Origin: an uncultured Prevotellaceae bacterium
GTDB taxonomy: Bacteria > Bacteroidota > Bacteroidia > Bacteroidales > Bacteroidaceae
Reading direction: 5' to 3'
Length of the DNA stretch: 30,557 nt
NCBI GenBank assembly: GCA_937891085.1
Contig: CALAEY010000029.1
Span: forward strand, 1 to 30,557
The notes under the pieces are model-generated. The model worked only from the letters and a program-made list of their open reading frames with translations. It made no database searches and was not told the origin of the DNA. The position numbers were made by a program, and so were the translations under genes. Within the stretch, counting starts at the first letter, position 1. The number at the start of each line of letters is the position of its first letter. Shown here one piece after another: positions 7,673 through 16,208 of the stretch.

Positions 7673-10192
7673 ATGCGGTTATCAGAGTTGAAGAAAGGAG
7701 AAAAGGGCGTGGTAGTCAAGGTGTTAGGACACGGAGGCTTCCGTAAGCGCATCGTGGAGATGGGATTCATCAAAGGAAAAATGGTGGAAGTATTGCTGAG
7801 TGCTCCACTCCGTGATCCTGTGAAATACCGCATCATGGGATATGAAATTTCCTTGAGACGTGAAGAAGCTTCGATGATAGAGATCATCAGTACAGAGGAG
7901 GCGAAGCACCTCAAATCTCTGCAGCACGATGATGTAACATTGCCTAATAATCATGGGCTTATTGGCGAGGATGTAGAGCTCTCAGAAGAACAGATGAAAC
8001 GCCTGGCCTTGCGTAAACGTCGTACCATCAACGTGGCATTGGTGGGTAATCCGAACTGCGGAAAAACCTCACTCTTCAACATTGCTTCTGGAGCTCATGA
8101 GCATGTGGGCAATTATAGTGGCGTGACGGTAGATGCCAAAGAGGGGCATTTTGAGTTTGAGGGGTATACCTTCAATATTGTGGATCTTCCTGGCACTTAT
8201 TCTCTGTCATGCTATAGTCCTGAGGAGCTTTATGTACGCAAGCAAATCGTGGAGAAAACACCAGATATTGTGATCAATGTGGTGGATGCCTCCAACCTGG
8301 AGCGCAATCTTTACCTTACTACGCAACTGATAGACATGAACTTGCGTACGGTGGTGGCACTGAATATGTACGACGAACTTGAGGGTAGCGGAAATAAGTT
8401 GGACGATCGACTGCTGGCGCAGTTGTTTGGCGTGCCAATGATCCCTACCGTTTGCCGCTCTGGTCGTGGTATAGACCTGCTATTCCACGTTATCATCAAC
8501 ATGTACGAAGGTGTGGATTTCATCGGAAAAGACGGAACTATTAATAAGGAGGTTTTCGAAGAACTTCGTGATTGGCATAAGCAGTACCATAAGTTGGATG
8601 CCAAGGAAGAGGAGCATGAGGAAGACTTTACCTCTGAAATGACTCCACGAAACAATGTCTTCCATCATATCCATATCAATCACGGACATGATATAGAGGA
8701 AGGTATTGAAGCTATCAAGTTGGGACTGGCGAAGAATGAGAACCTACGTTCGCATTACTCCTTGCGCTATCTCTCCATCAAACTGCTTGAGAAAGATAAG
8801 GATTTCGATAAGATGGTGTCTGCTTTGCCCAATGGAAAGGAAATCTTGGAGACCAGAGACCAAGAGGCTAAACGCATTCAGGAGGTGCTACATGAAGACA
8901 GTGAAACTGCTGTAATGAATGCTAAATATGGCTTCATCTCTGGTGCGCTGAAGGAGACATTTACGAATGCCCCACAAAAGGATGTACGCCAAATCACCAA
9001 GTGGATAGACTCTATTGTGACAAATCGGTACTTGGGATTCCCTATTTTCTTCATCGTGATGGGCTTGATGTTTGAGGTTACTTTCGTACTTGGACAGTTC
9101 CCCATGGACTGGATAGATGCTGGAGTAGGGGCACTGATTGATTTTCTCAAAAGCCACATGAGCCAAGGCCCGCTGCGTGATATGCTCACAGATGGCGTTT
9201 TAGGCGGCGTAGGATCTGTCATTGTCTTCCTCCCTCAGATACTGATTCTGTATTTCTTCATCTCTCTGATGGAGGAATCTGGATATATGGCAAGGGCAGC
9301 CTTTATTATGGATAAGGTGATGCATGGTATGGGATTACATGGCAAGTCGTTCATCCCACTGATTATGGGTTTCGGGTGCAATGTGCCTGCAGAGATGGCA
9401 ACGCGTACCATAGAAAGTCCAAAGAGTCGTTTGGTCACTATGCTTATCCTGCCATTGATGAGTTGCAGTGCCCGGTTGCCTATCTATCTGATCATCACAG
9501 GTGTGTTCTTTGCAAAATATCAAGCACTGATTATCTTGACACTCTACGCCATAGGCATTTTCTTGGCAGTGATTATGGCACGTGTGTTCAGTGCTTTTTT
9601 GGTCAAAGGTGACAATACTCCTTTCGTGATGGAGCTTCCACCTTACCGTTATCCCACAGCAAAAGCTATTTTCCGTCATACGTGGGAGAAAGGACGCCAG
9701 TATCTCTATAAGATGGGACATATCATTTTGGTAGCCAGCATCATTGTGTGGTTCTTAGGCTATTACCCCAATCATTACGGCTATGCCACAGAAGCCGAAC
9801 AGCAAGAAAACTCTTATTTAGGTAGGGTGGGAAAGGCTATCTCTCCTGTTCTTGAACCTTGTGGGTTTGATTGGAAAATGGATGTAGGCTTATTGGCAGG
9901 TGCTGGAGCTAAGGAGCTGGTTGCCAGTACGATGGGTGTGCTTTATAGCAACAATGCCGATGCTGAGAGTTCCGACCTTTCAGACAATATCCGTGCAGAA
10001 GGCATCACCCCGCTGAGTTCATTTGCTTACCTGCTCTTTGTACTAATCTATTTCCCTTGCATTGCCACTATTACGGCTATTAAAAATGAGACAGGAACGT
10101 GGAAGTGGGCTCTCTTTACCGCTGTTTATACTACAGCTTTGGCTTGGTTGGTGGCAACTATAGTTTATCAAGTTGGAGGACTGCTGTTATGA
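7673..10192 (+). CDS. feoB: FeoA-FeoB fusion, ferrous iron transporter
   Basis: GTPase-coupled inner-membrane permease that imports Fe2+. The 839-aa protein joins a FeoA SH3-like domain (about 1-75, HGGFRKRIVEMGFIKG) to FeoB. The G domain has G1 GNPNCGKT (125-132), G2 NYSGVTV (147-153), G3 DLPG (171-174) and G4 NMYD (231-234). The C-terminal membrane half carries the gate motifs GFGCNVP (about 565-571) and SCSARLP (about 597-603). A charged segment (302-340) between the G domain and the membrane part includes HHIHINHGHD at 331-340, possibly metal-binding. The fusion length equals FeoA plus FeoB of enterics. Its stop overlaps the next ATG by 4 bp. Confidence 0.96.
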   Translation: MRLSELKKGEKGVVVKVLGHGGFRKRIVEMGFIKGKMVEVLLSAPLRDPVKYRIMGYEISLRREEASMIEIISTEEAKHLKSLQHDDVTLPNNHGLIGEDVELSEEQMKRLALRKRRTINVALVGNPNCGKTSLFNIASGAHEHVGNYSGVTVDAKEGHFEFEGYTFNIVDLPGTYSLSCYSPEELYVRKQIVEKTPDIVINVVDASNLERNLYLTTQLIDMNLRTVVALNMYDELEGSGNKLDDRLLAQLFGVPMIPTVCRSGRGIDLLFHVIINMYEGVDFIGKDGTINKEVFEELRDWHKQYHKLDAKEEEHEEDFTSEMTPRNNVFHHIHINHGHDIEEGIEAIKLGLAKNENLRSHYSLRYLSIKLLEKDKDFDKMVSALPNGKEILETRDQEAKRIQEVLHEDSETAVMNAKYGFISGALKETFTNAPQKDVRQITKWIDSIVTNRYLGFPIFFIVMGLMFEVTFVLGQFPMDWIDAGVGALIDFLKSHMSQGPLRDMLTDGVLGGVGSVIVFLPQILILYFFISLMEESGYMARAAFIMDKVMHGMGLHGKSFIPLIMGFGCNVPAEMATRTIESPKSRLVTMLILPLMSCSARLPIYLIITGVFFAKYQALIILTLYAIGIFLAVIMARVFSAFLVKGDNTPFVMELPPYRYPTAKAIFRHTWEKGRQYLYKMGHIILVASIIVWFLGYYPNHYGYATEAEQQENSYLGRVGKAISPVLEPCGFDWKMDVGLLAGAGAKELVASTMGVLYSNNADAESSDLSDNIRAEGITPLSSFAYLLFVLIYFPCIATITAIKNETGTWKWALFTAVYTTALAWLVATIVYQVGGLLL

Positions 10193-10410
10193 CGTTCGAT
10201 AATTGGCAAGACTGGGTTGTAGCATTAGTAGTGGTACTCTGCGTCGTAAAGGTAGCGATGAGTATTTTCCAGACCTACAAAAGAGGGGCAGAAGGAAATA
10301 GTCCTTGTGCGGGATGTGCCAGTCCTTGTGACATTAAGCGGCTTTATGATAAGAAGCGGCAAAGTTGTCAAGCAAATGTAAAAAAATCGAATAAATCTTG
10401 TTGTGAATAG
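10189..10410 (+). CDS. FeoB-associated Cys-rich membrane protein
   Basis: I chose the ATG at 10189 (73 aa) because it forms the classic ATGA overlap with the feoB stop. The protein has one N-terminal membrane helix (about 9-23, WVVALVVVLCVVKVAMSIF) and a Cys-rich cytoplasmic tail (SPCAGCASPCDI, SCQ, SCCE; six Cys in the tail). This matches the small FeoB-associated family, proposed to play the FeoC-like accessory or iron-handling role. Translational coupling with feoB supports this. Confidence 0.82.
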   Translation: MTFDNWQDWVVALVVVLCVVKVAMSIFQTYKRGAEGNSPCAGCASPCDIKRLYDKKRQSCQANVKKSNKSCCE

Positions 10411-10440
10411 TTGGAAATACAAAAAATAGTCTTACCTTTG
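10411..10440 (+). promoter_or_regulatory. tRNA-Cys promoter
   Basis: TTG at 10411-10413 and TACCTTTG at 10433-10440 with a 19-bp spacer match the Bacteroidota consensus. The tRNA begins 19 bp later. Confidence 0.65.
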
Positions 10441-10459
10441 CATTCGCAAATAAGGAAAT

Positions 10460-10531
10460 GGTACCTTGGATGAGTGGTTGAGTCACCAGTCTGCAAAACT
10501 GTGTACGGCGGTTCGAATCCGCCAGGTACCT
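10460..10531 (+). tRNA. tRNA-Cys(GCA)
   Basis: A full cloverleaf can be folded. The acceptor stem GGTACCT (10460-10466) pairs with AGGTACC (10524-10530). The discriminator is T at 10531, characteristic of tRNA-Cys. The D arm lies at 10469-10484. The anticodon loop CTGCAAA (10491-10497) gives anticodon GCA. The T arm GGCGG/CCGCC has loop TTCGAAT (10512-10518). The outermost anticodon-stem pair (10486/10502) is a C-T mismatch. CCA is not encoded (CCG follows), so it must be added after transcription. Confidence 0.93.
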
Positions 10532-10553
10532 CCGAGTAAGCTCAATGAGCAGC

Positions 10554-10587
10554 AAAAGGACAAGCGGTCAAACCGCCTGTCCTTTTT
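10554..10587 (+). terminator. rho-independent terminator after tRNA-Cys
   Basis: A 15-bp stem with one mismatch (5' arm 10554-10568, 3' arm 10572-10586, CAA loop) ends in a T5 run at 10583-10587. It lies 22 bp past the tRNA. Confidence 0.88.
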
Positions 10588-10592
10588 CATAT

Positions 10593-10754
10593 ATGGATAT
10601 AAAAGCTTTCTTCACAGTATTGAACAATGGTATCGTCTCTGGCGTGATAGCCTTTGGGCGTACGATGGTGTGCGAAACTACGGCTGTCTTGGTGCTTTTA
10701 TTGTCAGCCTTTCAGCTGCTGAGGTATCGCCATCGCTACCATTATTGGCAATGA
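10593..10754 (+). CDS. possible small membrane ORF (doubtful)
   Basis: A 53-codon frame starts right after the terminator and contains one hydrophobic stretch (TTAVLVLLLSAFQLL) with a basic, aromatic tail (RYRHRYHYW). There is no promoter box before it and no recognisable family. It may be a chance frame in the 234 bp between the terminator and the DUF3805 gene; otherwise that stretch holds only the downstream promoter. Confidence 0.18.
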   Translation: MDIKAFFTVLNNGIVSGVIAFGRTMVCETTAVLVLLLSAFQLLRYRHRYHYWQ

Positions 10755-10767
10755 AACGTGGCTTTTA

Positions 10768-10799
10768 TTTGCAAATACACACAAATTGTTGTACTTTTA
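10768..10799 (+). promoter_or_regulatory. DUF3805 gene promoter (imperfect)
   Basis: TTTG at 10768-10771 and TACTTTTA at 10792-10799 (one mismatch to TAnnTTTG) have 20 bp between them. The ATG is 22 bp downstream. Confidence 0.4.
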
Positions 10800-10821
10800 C
10801 CTCGAAATAATCTGACTGACA

Positions 10822-11628
10822 ATGAAAGGAAAGAAATTCATAGCACCAGGAGCTTGGTTTGACATGGTTTATCCTGCTGATTGGAGCGAGTTTGAAGATG
10901 GCGAAGGTTCGTTCTTATTCTATAATCCAGACAAGTGGACAGGCAACTTCCGCATTTCTGCCTTCCGTGGGAATGCCAATTATAGCAAGGAGTGCGTGGA
11001 TGCTGAGCTGAAGGAGAATAGGGAGGCGCAGGTGGTGCGCATTGGGCGTTTTGACTGTGCCTACAGTGTGGAACGTTTCGTCGAGGAAGAGGTGACCTAT
11101 GAGAACCACCAATGGGTGACTGGTCAGGCAGATGTGGCATTCGAGATTTCTTTTGCTGTCAAGGCAGGTGATCCTATTGAGGTGGCGAAGACCATCATAG
11201 AGTCGCTTCATGTGCGACGTCTGGGCGTGAAATATCCTGCAGAGGTTATTCCTGTGCGCTTATCGGAGATTCTTCAGATAGACGAAGCGTTCGACTGGGT
11301 ACAGGAGGAGGTGAAGCAACTGACTAAGAAGGACTTCCGCGCCGAAGAGGAGGATGTGGAAAATATGCAACGCTTGGTGGAGAGTGGCAAACTTAGTCCG
11401 AAGAAGCGTGACCCTTGGATAGCCCTTGGTATCACTCTCTGCGTGATTCTGGCCAATGAGGTAGAAGGTATGGAGTGGCGCACACTGGTTGACGGCAATC
11501 GTGAAGCTCCTGTATTAGTGAGTTTGGATGATGAAGACACGCTGATAGATCCCTTGAAATTGGTGTGGAGCCGTGTGAAGGCTGGTGAGAAAGTGGACTT
11601 GGTGGAAGTGTATAAGCAGATACTCTGA
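10822..11628 (+). CDS. DUF3805/DUF3806-type protein
   Basis: The 268-aa protein has no signal peptide and so is probably cytoplasmic. The N-terminal part (about 1-135) has FIAPGAWFDMVYPADWSEFEDGEGS and matches what I know of DUF3805, an immunity-protein-like beta domain. The C-terminal part (about 150-268) with WIALGITLCVILANEVEGMEWRTLVDG resembles DUF3806, the usual partner domain. No catalytic residues are evident and the function is unknown. It lies 9 bp upstream of the ABC-F gene and is probably cotranscribed with it. Confidence 0.72.
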   Translation: MKGKKFIAPGAWFDMVYPADWSEFEDGEGSFLFYNPDKWTGNFRISAFRGNANYSKECVDAELKENREAQVVRIGRFDCAYSVERFVEEEVTYENHQWVTGQADVAFEISFAVKAGDPIEVAKTIIESLHVRRLGVKYPAEVIPVRLSEILQIDEAFDWVQEEVKQLTKKDFRAEEEDVENMQRLVESGKLSPKKRDPWIALGITLCVILANEVEGMEWRTLVDGNREAPVLVSLDDEDTLIDPLKLVWSRVKAGEKVDLVEVYKQIL

Positions 11629-11637
11629 CGAAAGACA

Positions 11638-13416
11638 ATGGCCAATCCGATATTACAGGTAGAGAATCTTAGCAAGTCGTTTGGCGACCTGCTGTTGTTT
11701 GAGAACGTCAGCTTCGGTATGACGGAAGGACAGCATGTGGGACTGATTGGGAAAAATGGCTGTGGTAAGAGTACACTGCTGGGACTCTTGGCTGGCATAG
11801 ACAGTGCTGATGATGGTAAAATCACATTCCGCAAGGACGTGAAGGTGGGATATCTGCCTCAGACCCCCGTATTCCATGAGGGTGAAACTGTGTGGGAAGC
11901 TTGTGGTAGGGTGATGAAGGATGAGGAAGAGGAACTTCGTGTGAAGCGACTGCTTACCCAACTGAGGATCACAGACTTGAATCAGCCAGTGGCTGAGCTT
12001 TCTGGCGGCAAGCAGAAGTGTGTGGCATTGGCACATGCACTGCTCTCGGAGCCTGATTTCCTTATCATGGATGAGCCTACCAACCATCTGGATCTGGAGA
12101 TCATCGAATGGCTGGAGGAATACTTGAGGAGAAATAAAGTGAGTCTCCTCATGGTGACGCACGATCGTTATTTCCTGGATCGTATCTGTACGGATATACT
12201 TGAAATAGATGCCCAAGGGGTGTATGCCTATCAAGGCAATTACAGTTATTATCTCGAGAAGCGCCAAGAACGACTGAATGCTAAGCAGGTGGAGGTGGCA
12301 AGGGCAAATAATCTCTATCGTACAGAACTGGAATGGATGCGTAGGATGCCACAGGCCCGTGGGCATAAGGCTCGCTATCGTGAGGAAGCTTTCTACGAAC
12401 TTGAGAAAGTGGCAAAGCAGCGCTTTGATGAACGGAATGTGAGGTTGGAAGTGAAATCGGCCTATATAGGCAAGAAGATATTTGAGGCAGATCATCTGTA
12501 TAAGTCGTTTGGCAATAAGAAAATACTGGATGATTTCTCCTATATCTTCTCGCGCTATGAGAAGATGGGTATCGTGGGAAATAATGGTACTGGTAAGAGT
12601 ACCTTCCTCAAGATTCTGCTGGGAGAGCAACAGCCAGACAGCGGTAACCTGGAGATTGGTGAGACAGTGCGCTTTGGCTATTACTCACAGGAGGGCTTGC
12701 AATTTAATGAGCAGATGAAAGTCATCGATGTGGTACGTGACATAGCTGAAGTGGTAAATGTAGGAAAAGGCCAGCGCATGGGGGTATCGCAGTTCTTACA
12801 GTACTTCCTCTTCTCTCCTGAGCAGCAATATAATTATGTCTATAAACTGAGCGGTGGGGAGAAACGAAGGCTGTATCTATGTACGGTGCTGATGCGGAAT
12901 CCGAACTTCCTGGTGCTGGATGAACCAACCAACGACTTGGATATCATCACGCTGAATGTGCTGGAGGAATATCTGAAGGACTTTGGCGGGTGCCTTATTG
13001 TGGTGAGCCATGATCGTTATTTCATGGATAAGGTGGTAGATCACCTGTTAGTGTTCAATGGTGAGGGCGACATTCGTGATTTCCCAGGTAACTACACACA
13101 ATATCGGGCCTGGAAGGAAGAGAAGTTGCGTCATGATAGAGAGCAGGAAAAGCAGAAAGAAGTTCCAGCAAAAGCCGAAGCTCAGCGAAAGGAAATGCCT
13201 ACTAAGCGCAAACTGACTTTCAAGGAAGCCCGTGAGATGGAGCAACTGGAGAAGGACATTGCTGCATTGGAGTCTGAGAAAAAACAACTGGAGGAGGAAC
13301 TCTGCAGCGGTATGCTGAGTGTGGAGGAGCTGACTGAAAAATCAAAACGCCTGCCTCTGTTGAATGAAGAACTTGACGAGAAGTCGATGCGCTGGTTGGA
13401 ATTGAGTGAGATTTGA
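11638..13416 (+). CDS. ABC-F family ATPase (Uup-like)
   Basis: The 592-aa soluble protein has two ABC ATPase domains and no membrane segments. Walker A motifs are GKNGCGKST (38-46) and GNNGTGKST (314-322), with signatures LSGGKQK and LSGGEKR, Walker B sequences LIMDEPTNHLD and LVLDEPTNDLD, and H-loop VTHDRYF / VSHDRYF. The inter-domain linker (about 220-270) is the charged, ribosome-reaching segment of ABC-F proteins. The last 90 residues form a Lys/Glu-rich coiled coil, as in Uup. ABC-F proteins act on ribosomes and Uup is linked to precise transposon excision; which role applies here is not visible. Resistance-type (ARE) function is not indicated. Confidence 0.9.
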   Translation: MANPILQVENLSKSFGDLLLFENVSFGMTEGQHVGLIGKNGCGKSTLLGLLAGIDSADDGKITFRKDVKVGYLPQTPVFHEGETVWEACGRVMKDEEEELRVKRLLTQLRITDLNQPVAELSGGKQKCVALAHALLSEPDFLIMDEPTNHLDLEIIEWLEEYLRRNKVSLLMVTHDRYFLDRICTDILEIDAQGVYAYQGNYSYYLEKRQERLNAKQVEVARANNLYRTELEWMRRMPQARGHKARYREEAFYELEKVAKQRFDERNVRLEVKSAYIGKKIFEADHLYKSFGNKKILDDFSYIFSRYEKMGIVGNNGTGKSTFLKILLGEQQPDSGNLEIGETVRFGYYSQEGLQFNEQMKVIDVVRDIAEVVNVGKGQRMGVSQFLQYFLFSPEQQYNYVYKLSGGEKRRLYLCTVLMRNPNFLVLDEPTNDLDIITLNVLEEYLKDFGGCLIVVSHDRYFMDKVVDHLLVFNGEGDIRDFPGNYTQYRAWKEEKLRHDREQEKQKEVPAKAEAQRKEMPTKRKLTFKEAREMEQLEKDIAALESEKKQLEEELCSGMLSVEELTEKSKRLPLLNEELDEKSMRWLELSEI

Positions 13417-13418
13417 AA

Positions 13419-13446
13419 CATTATACATCATTCATTATACATTAAA
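13419..13446. repeat. two-copy 14-bp direct repeat
   Basis: CATTATACAT occurs at 13419-13428 and 13433-13442 with a 14-bp period, filling the 36-bp gap between the ABC-F gene and the next ORF. Confidence 0.5.
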
Positions 13447-13452
13447 CATAGT

Positions 13453-14454
13453 ATGAAACGTAGTTTTTTTATTTTAGGCATTGAAGCGCTGACGGTGTTG
13501 GCATCTTGCGATAGTACGCCTAAGGGCTATGTGGTAAATGGCGAAATTACCAGTGCCACAGAAGGAACGGTTTATCTGAAGAGGGTAGAGGATAAGACTT
13601 TTAGCATCACGGACTCTGCCCAGATTGTCAATGGCAAGTTCACCCTGACAGGACAGTTGCCTAATGGCGCAGAGGCCTATGGACTCACCACTTCACCTAC
13701 AGACAATAGTCCGTTGCTGTTCTTCTTGGAGAACGGAAAGGTGAATGTAACTATGAATGAAGAAAGTAAACAAATCAAAGTAGAAGGCTCGGAATCAGAT
13801 ACTTTCTTCCGTAAAGTTCAAGAATATGCCAAGGAAGATGGTTTCCAGATTGACACGCTTATTGCCCATCATCCAGCTTCTCCAGTAGGAGCCTATCTGT
13901 TGATGAAAAGCTACTCATGGAGCTATGATACAGAAGGCCTGAAGGCTGTGCGCAACACCTTAGATCCATCATTGGCAAACTCTTTCTACATGGAGCAGTT
14001 GAACGACCTTATCAGTCGTAAAGAACAAGTAGAGGTCGGTCAAATTGCTCCTGACATCAATCTGCCAAATCCTGATGGAGAGTTGGTGAGCCTCTCATCT
14101 CTTCGTGGCAAGTATGTGCTGCTGGACTTCTGGGCCAGTTGGTGTCCAGATTGTCGTAGAGAAATCCCTGAAGTGGTAAATGCCTATGAGAAACTGAAGG
14201 ATAAGAATTTCACCATCTATAGCGTATCATTAGATCGCGCTAAGGAACCTTGGGTGAATGGCATTGAGCAATACAACCTGAATTGGACACATGTATCAGA
14301 ATTGAAGTATTGGCAAAGTGAAATCGTGAACCGCTATGCCATTCGCTGGATTCCAGCCTATTTCCTGTTAGATCCAGAGGGCAAGATTCTCAGTGTAGAT
14401 CTGGAGTCTGACGGACTGGTAAAGAGCTTGAAAGCTGTATTCGGAGACTATTAA
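13453..14454 (+). CDS. DUF4369/TlpA-like thioredoxin lipoprotein
   Basis: The 333-aa protein is a probable lipoprotein (lipobox LASC, Cys19), although its hydrophobic segment contains Glu11. Residues about 24-115 form the DUF4369 beta domain common in front of Bacteroidales thioredoxins. About 195-333 is an AhpC/TSA-TlpA fold with the redox motif WASWCPDC (Cys231 and Cys234) and the cis-Pro region RWIPAYFLLDPEG. It probably acts as a periplasmic thiol-disulfide reductant; the partner is unknown. Its TAA stop shares the four bases TTAA with the convergent gene. Confidence 0.88.
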   Translation: MKRSFFILGIEALTVLASCDSTPKGYVVNGEITSATEGTVYLKRVEDKTFSITDSAQIVNGKFTLTGQLPNGAEAYGLTTSPTDNSPLLFFLENGKVNVTMNEESKQIKVEGSESDTFFRKVQEYAKEDGFQIDTLIAHHPASPVGAYLLMKSYSWSYDTEGLKAVRNTLDPSLANSFYMEQLNDLISRKEQVEVGQIAPDINLPNPDGELVSLSSLRGKYVLLDFWASWCPDCRREIPEVVNAYEKLKDKNFTIYSVSLDRAKEPWVNGIEQYNLNWTHVSELKYWQSEIVNRYAIRWIPAYFLLDPEGKILSVDLESDGLVKSLKAVFGDY

Positions 14455-14972
14455 TACGGTCCCGCACCATTACTGACGTGGACGCCAAAGCTGAATTTTC
14501 CATCAGCTGACTTCACTTGGAATGCGCCTTGGAAATTGTTTCGTTGCCAAGGGATGACAGGACGATTGACACGATGACCATTAGCATCATAATCTCCCAT
14601 GGTGCTGATGGTCATTCCGTTTTTTAGGCGGAAATTGGCGACTTGGACATTCCCTATGGTAGGCATAGCATTGAAATGTGTCGTGGTGAATGTCCCCAAT
14701 GTATAGTTGGGAGAGAAAAGACTGCCACTTAATGTGCCGAAAGTAACAGTTGGCTGAGGCAATAGCAAATGACTGTAGTCTGGCATCAAAGCCATCAACG
14801 ACTGCGTCATAGGTTTCACAGGCTCTGTGGGATACAGTGCGTCCAGATCAAGGAGGAAACCATCAAAATTCTGCGTATGTTCCACACGTGGAGCCGTAGG
14901 ATTCACGTCGCCTTGAGCATAGAGCATACCTGTAGCTAAGGCGAAAAGCCCTATGAGAAGTATGCGCTTCAT
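14451..14972 (-). CDS. secreted protein of unknown function
   Basis: The 173-aa protein has a signal peptide (MKRILLIGLFALATGMLYAQ, cleavage near 19-20). I do not recognise a family. The mature part is rich in Thr, Asn, Pro and aromatics (TFGTLSGSLFSPNYTLGTF, NFRLKNGMTISTMGDYDANG), suggesting short beta strands, and it could be periplasmic or outer-membrane. The start overlaps the stop of the HU-CCDC81/SPOR gene by 4 bp (ATGA), so the pair is translationally coupled and a shared envelope role is inferred. Confidence 0.75.
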   Translation of the reverse strand: MKRILLIGLFALATGMLYAQGDVNPTAPRVEHTQNFDGFLLDLDALYPTEPVKPMTQSLMALMPDYSHLLLPQPTVTFGTLSGSLFSPNYTLGTFTTTHFNAMPTIGNVQVANFRLKNGMTISTMGDYDANGHRVNRPVIPWQRNNFQGAFQVKSADGKFSFGVHVSNGAGPY

Positions 14973-16099
14973 TTACGTTTCAGTACCCAAGCTTGCTCGT
15001 AAAGATTGTCAGCCTTCAATTGGCGAACCATCGCATAAGCCTCCTGCTCAGTTTCAAAACTGTTGATGCATACACGATTGTAACCATCGCCAATGATCGC
15101 TTTAGCATTCTGGAATCCACGTTTAGTCAGGTCTTCTGCCATAGTCTGAGCATCTTTCGAGGCCCCCACACTGGCAATGATGACATGATAGATTTTGGGA
15201 ACCTGTACTTCAACTACTTCTGCAGTGTTTTCTGTTTCTTCAGCAGGAATAGTTTCTGCAATCTCAGAAGCAGAATCCTCGCCAACAGGCTGTGTAATCA
15301 GAGAGTGACTCATCAAGTTGCTCAGCATCTCCTTTGGATTCAGCTCTGCATAGTTTTCTGTACCAATTGAGGTGTTTTGGAGTGGGGTGGCAAAGGTGAA
15401 GCATAGGAACAATACAGCAATCATTGCAGCAGCAGTGCCTATCATGCGTAAGCTCTTACGAAGCGTGGCACGGCGTGAAAGGGTAAGATGTGCTTTTTCT
15501 TCTGCACGCTTCATGGCAGCCAGGCGCATCTGCTCCTCATGCTGCTTCTGCCATTCTTCCTGCTTGCGCTGGATTTCAGCCTCGTGGCGTAGACGCTCAG
15601 CTTCCTTACGCTGACGCTCTTCCTCTTCCAACTGCTTGGCTCGGAGTTGTTGCAATGCCTCACGTTGTTGCTTAACTTCTTCGAGCGTATTCATCTCGAA
15701 GCTCTCCAAACCATAAAGGGCAGGGCTGATGAGTTTATCGTCTTCTGGATAAAATTCATAGGTGTGGTGAATATTGAAACGCACTTCACCGATTTCAGGT
15801 AAATAGACACTTCCGTTTTCGTACAAACTGCGAACCAACTGCTTCACGGCACGCTGAATACGACGTGTAGCATCGGAGAAGCTGGTACGATAGGAAGTCA
15901 TGTACGACTGAGCCAGCAAACCGTCGTTGATCTTCAGCAGCGGGTTGAAGGCGATGATTCTTGAAGGAGGCAAGAAGGTATGCTCATCCTCCATCCATTG
16001 GGCAGGACTATCATGGGCAATAAACCCACCGAAACCAGGAACGATGACGCAATCGCTCTCCTGCAGCAGTCTGTGAATATGGTTTGCTAATTCTTTCAT
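14969..16099 (-). CDS. HU-CCDC81 and SPOR domain membrane protein
   Basis: The 376-aa protein has two N-terminal HU-CCDC81-type domains (about 1-125; IHRLLQESDCVIVPGFGGFIA is characteristic), then a highly charged coiled coil (about 138-205, Glu/Gln/Arg/Lys rich) and one membrane helix (about 217-238). An acidic periplasmic linker follows, then a C-terminal SPOR domain (about 302-376). SPOR domains bind denuded septal peptidoglycan. The HU-like domains are cytoplasmic here, so the protein could link a cytoplasmic filament or nucleic acid to the cell wall at division sites; this is inference. It has its own promoter and is coupled to the small secreted protein downstream. Confidence 0.88.
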   Translation of the reverse strand: MKELANHIHRLLQESDCVIVPGFGGFIAHDSPAQWMEDEHTFLPPSRIIAFNPLLKINDGLLAQSYMTSYRTSFSDATRRIQRAVKQLVRSLYENGSVYLPEIGEVRFNIHHTYEFYPEDDKLISPALYGLESFEMNTLEEVKQQREALQQLRAKQLEEEERQRKEAERLRHEAEIQRKQEEWQKQHEEQMRLAAMKRAEEKAHLTLSRRATLRKSLRMIGTAAAMIAVLFLCFTFATPLQNTSIGTENYAELNPKEMLSNLMSHSLITQPVGEDSASEIAETIPAEETENTAEVVEVQVPKIYHVIIASVGASKDAQTMAEDLTKRGFQNAKAIIGDGYNRVCINSFETEQEAYAMVRQLKADNLYEQAWVLKRK

Positions 16100-16107
16100 A
16101 CTGTGTA

Positions 16108-16115
16108 CAAAGATA
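16108..16115 (-). promoter_or_regulatory. -7 box of the HU-CCDC81/SPOR operon
   Basis: Read on the minus strand this is TATCTTTG, a perfect TAnnTTTG, 8 bp before the ATG, which implies a very short leader. Confidence 0.5.
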
Positions 16116-16179
16116 ATACATTTTATTTTATAATAGATTGAATTTTACTTTTTTTATAGGAGAATACTCTTTTTTTGGT

Positions 16180-16187
16180 TACCTTTG
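16180..16187 (+). promoter_or_regulatory. -7 box of the lipoprotein gene
   Basis: TACCTTTG is a perfect TAnnTTTG match, 21 bp before the ATG at 16209. Confidence 0.55.
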
Positions 16188-16208
16188 CATTAGACTTTAT
16201 ACAAAGCA

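Noticed and set aside
10466..10810. 114-codon frame over the tRNA
   Set aside because: It runs through tRNA-Cys and its terminator, so it cannot be a gene.
11653..12630. 325-codon frame on the minus strand
   Set aside because: Antisense to the ABC-F gene; codon symmetry of the real gene explains the open frame.
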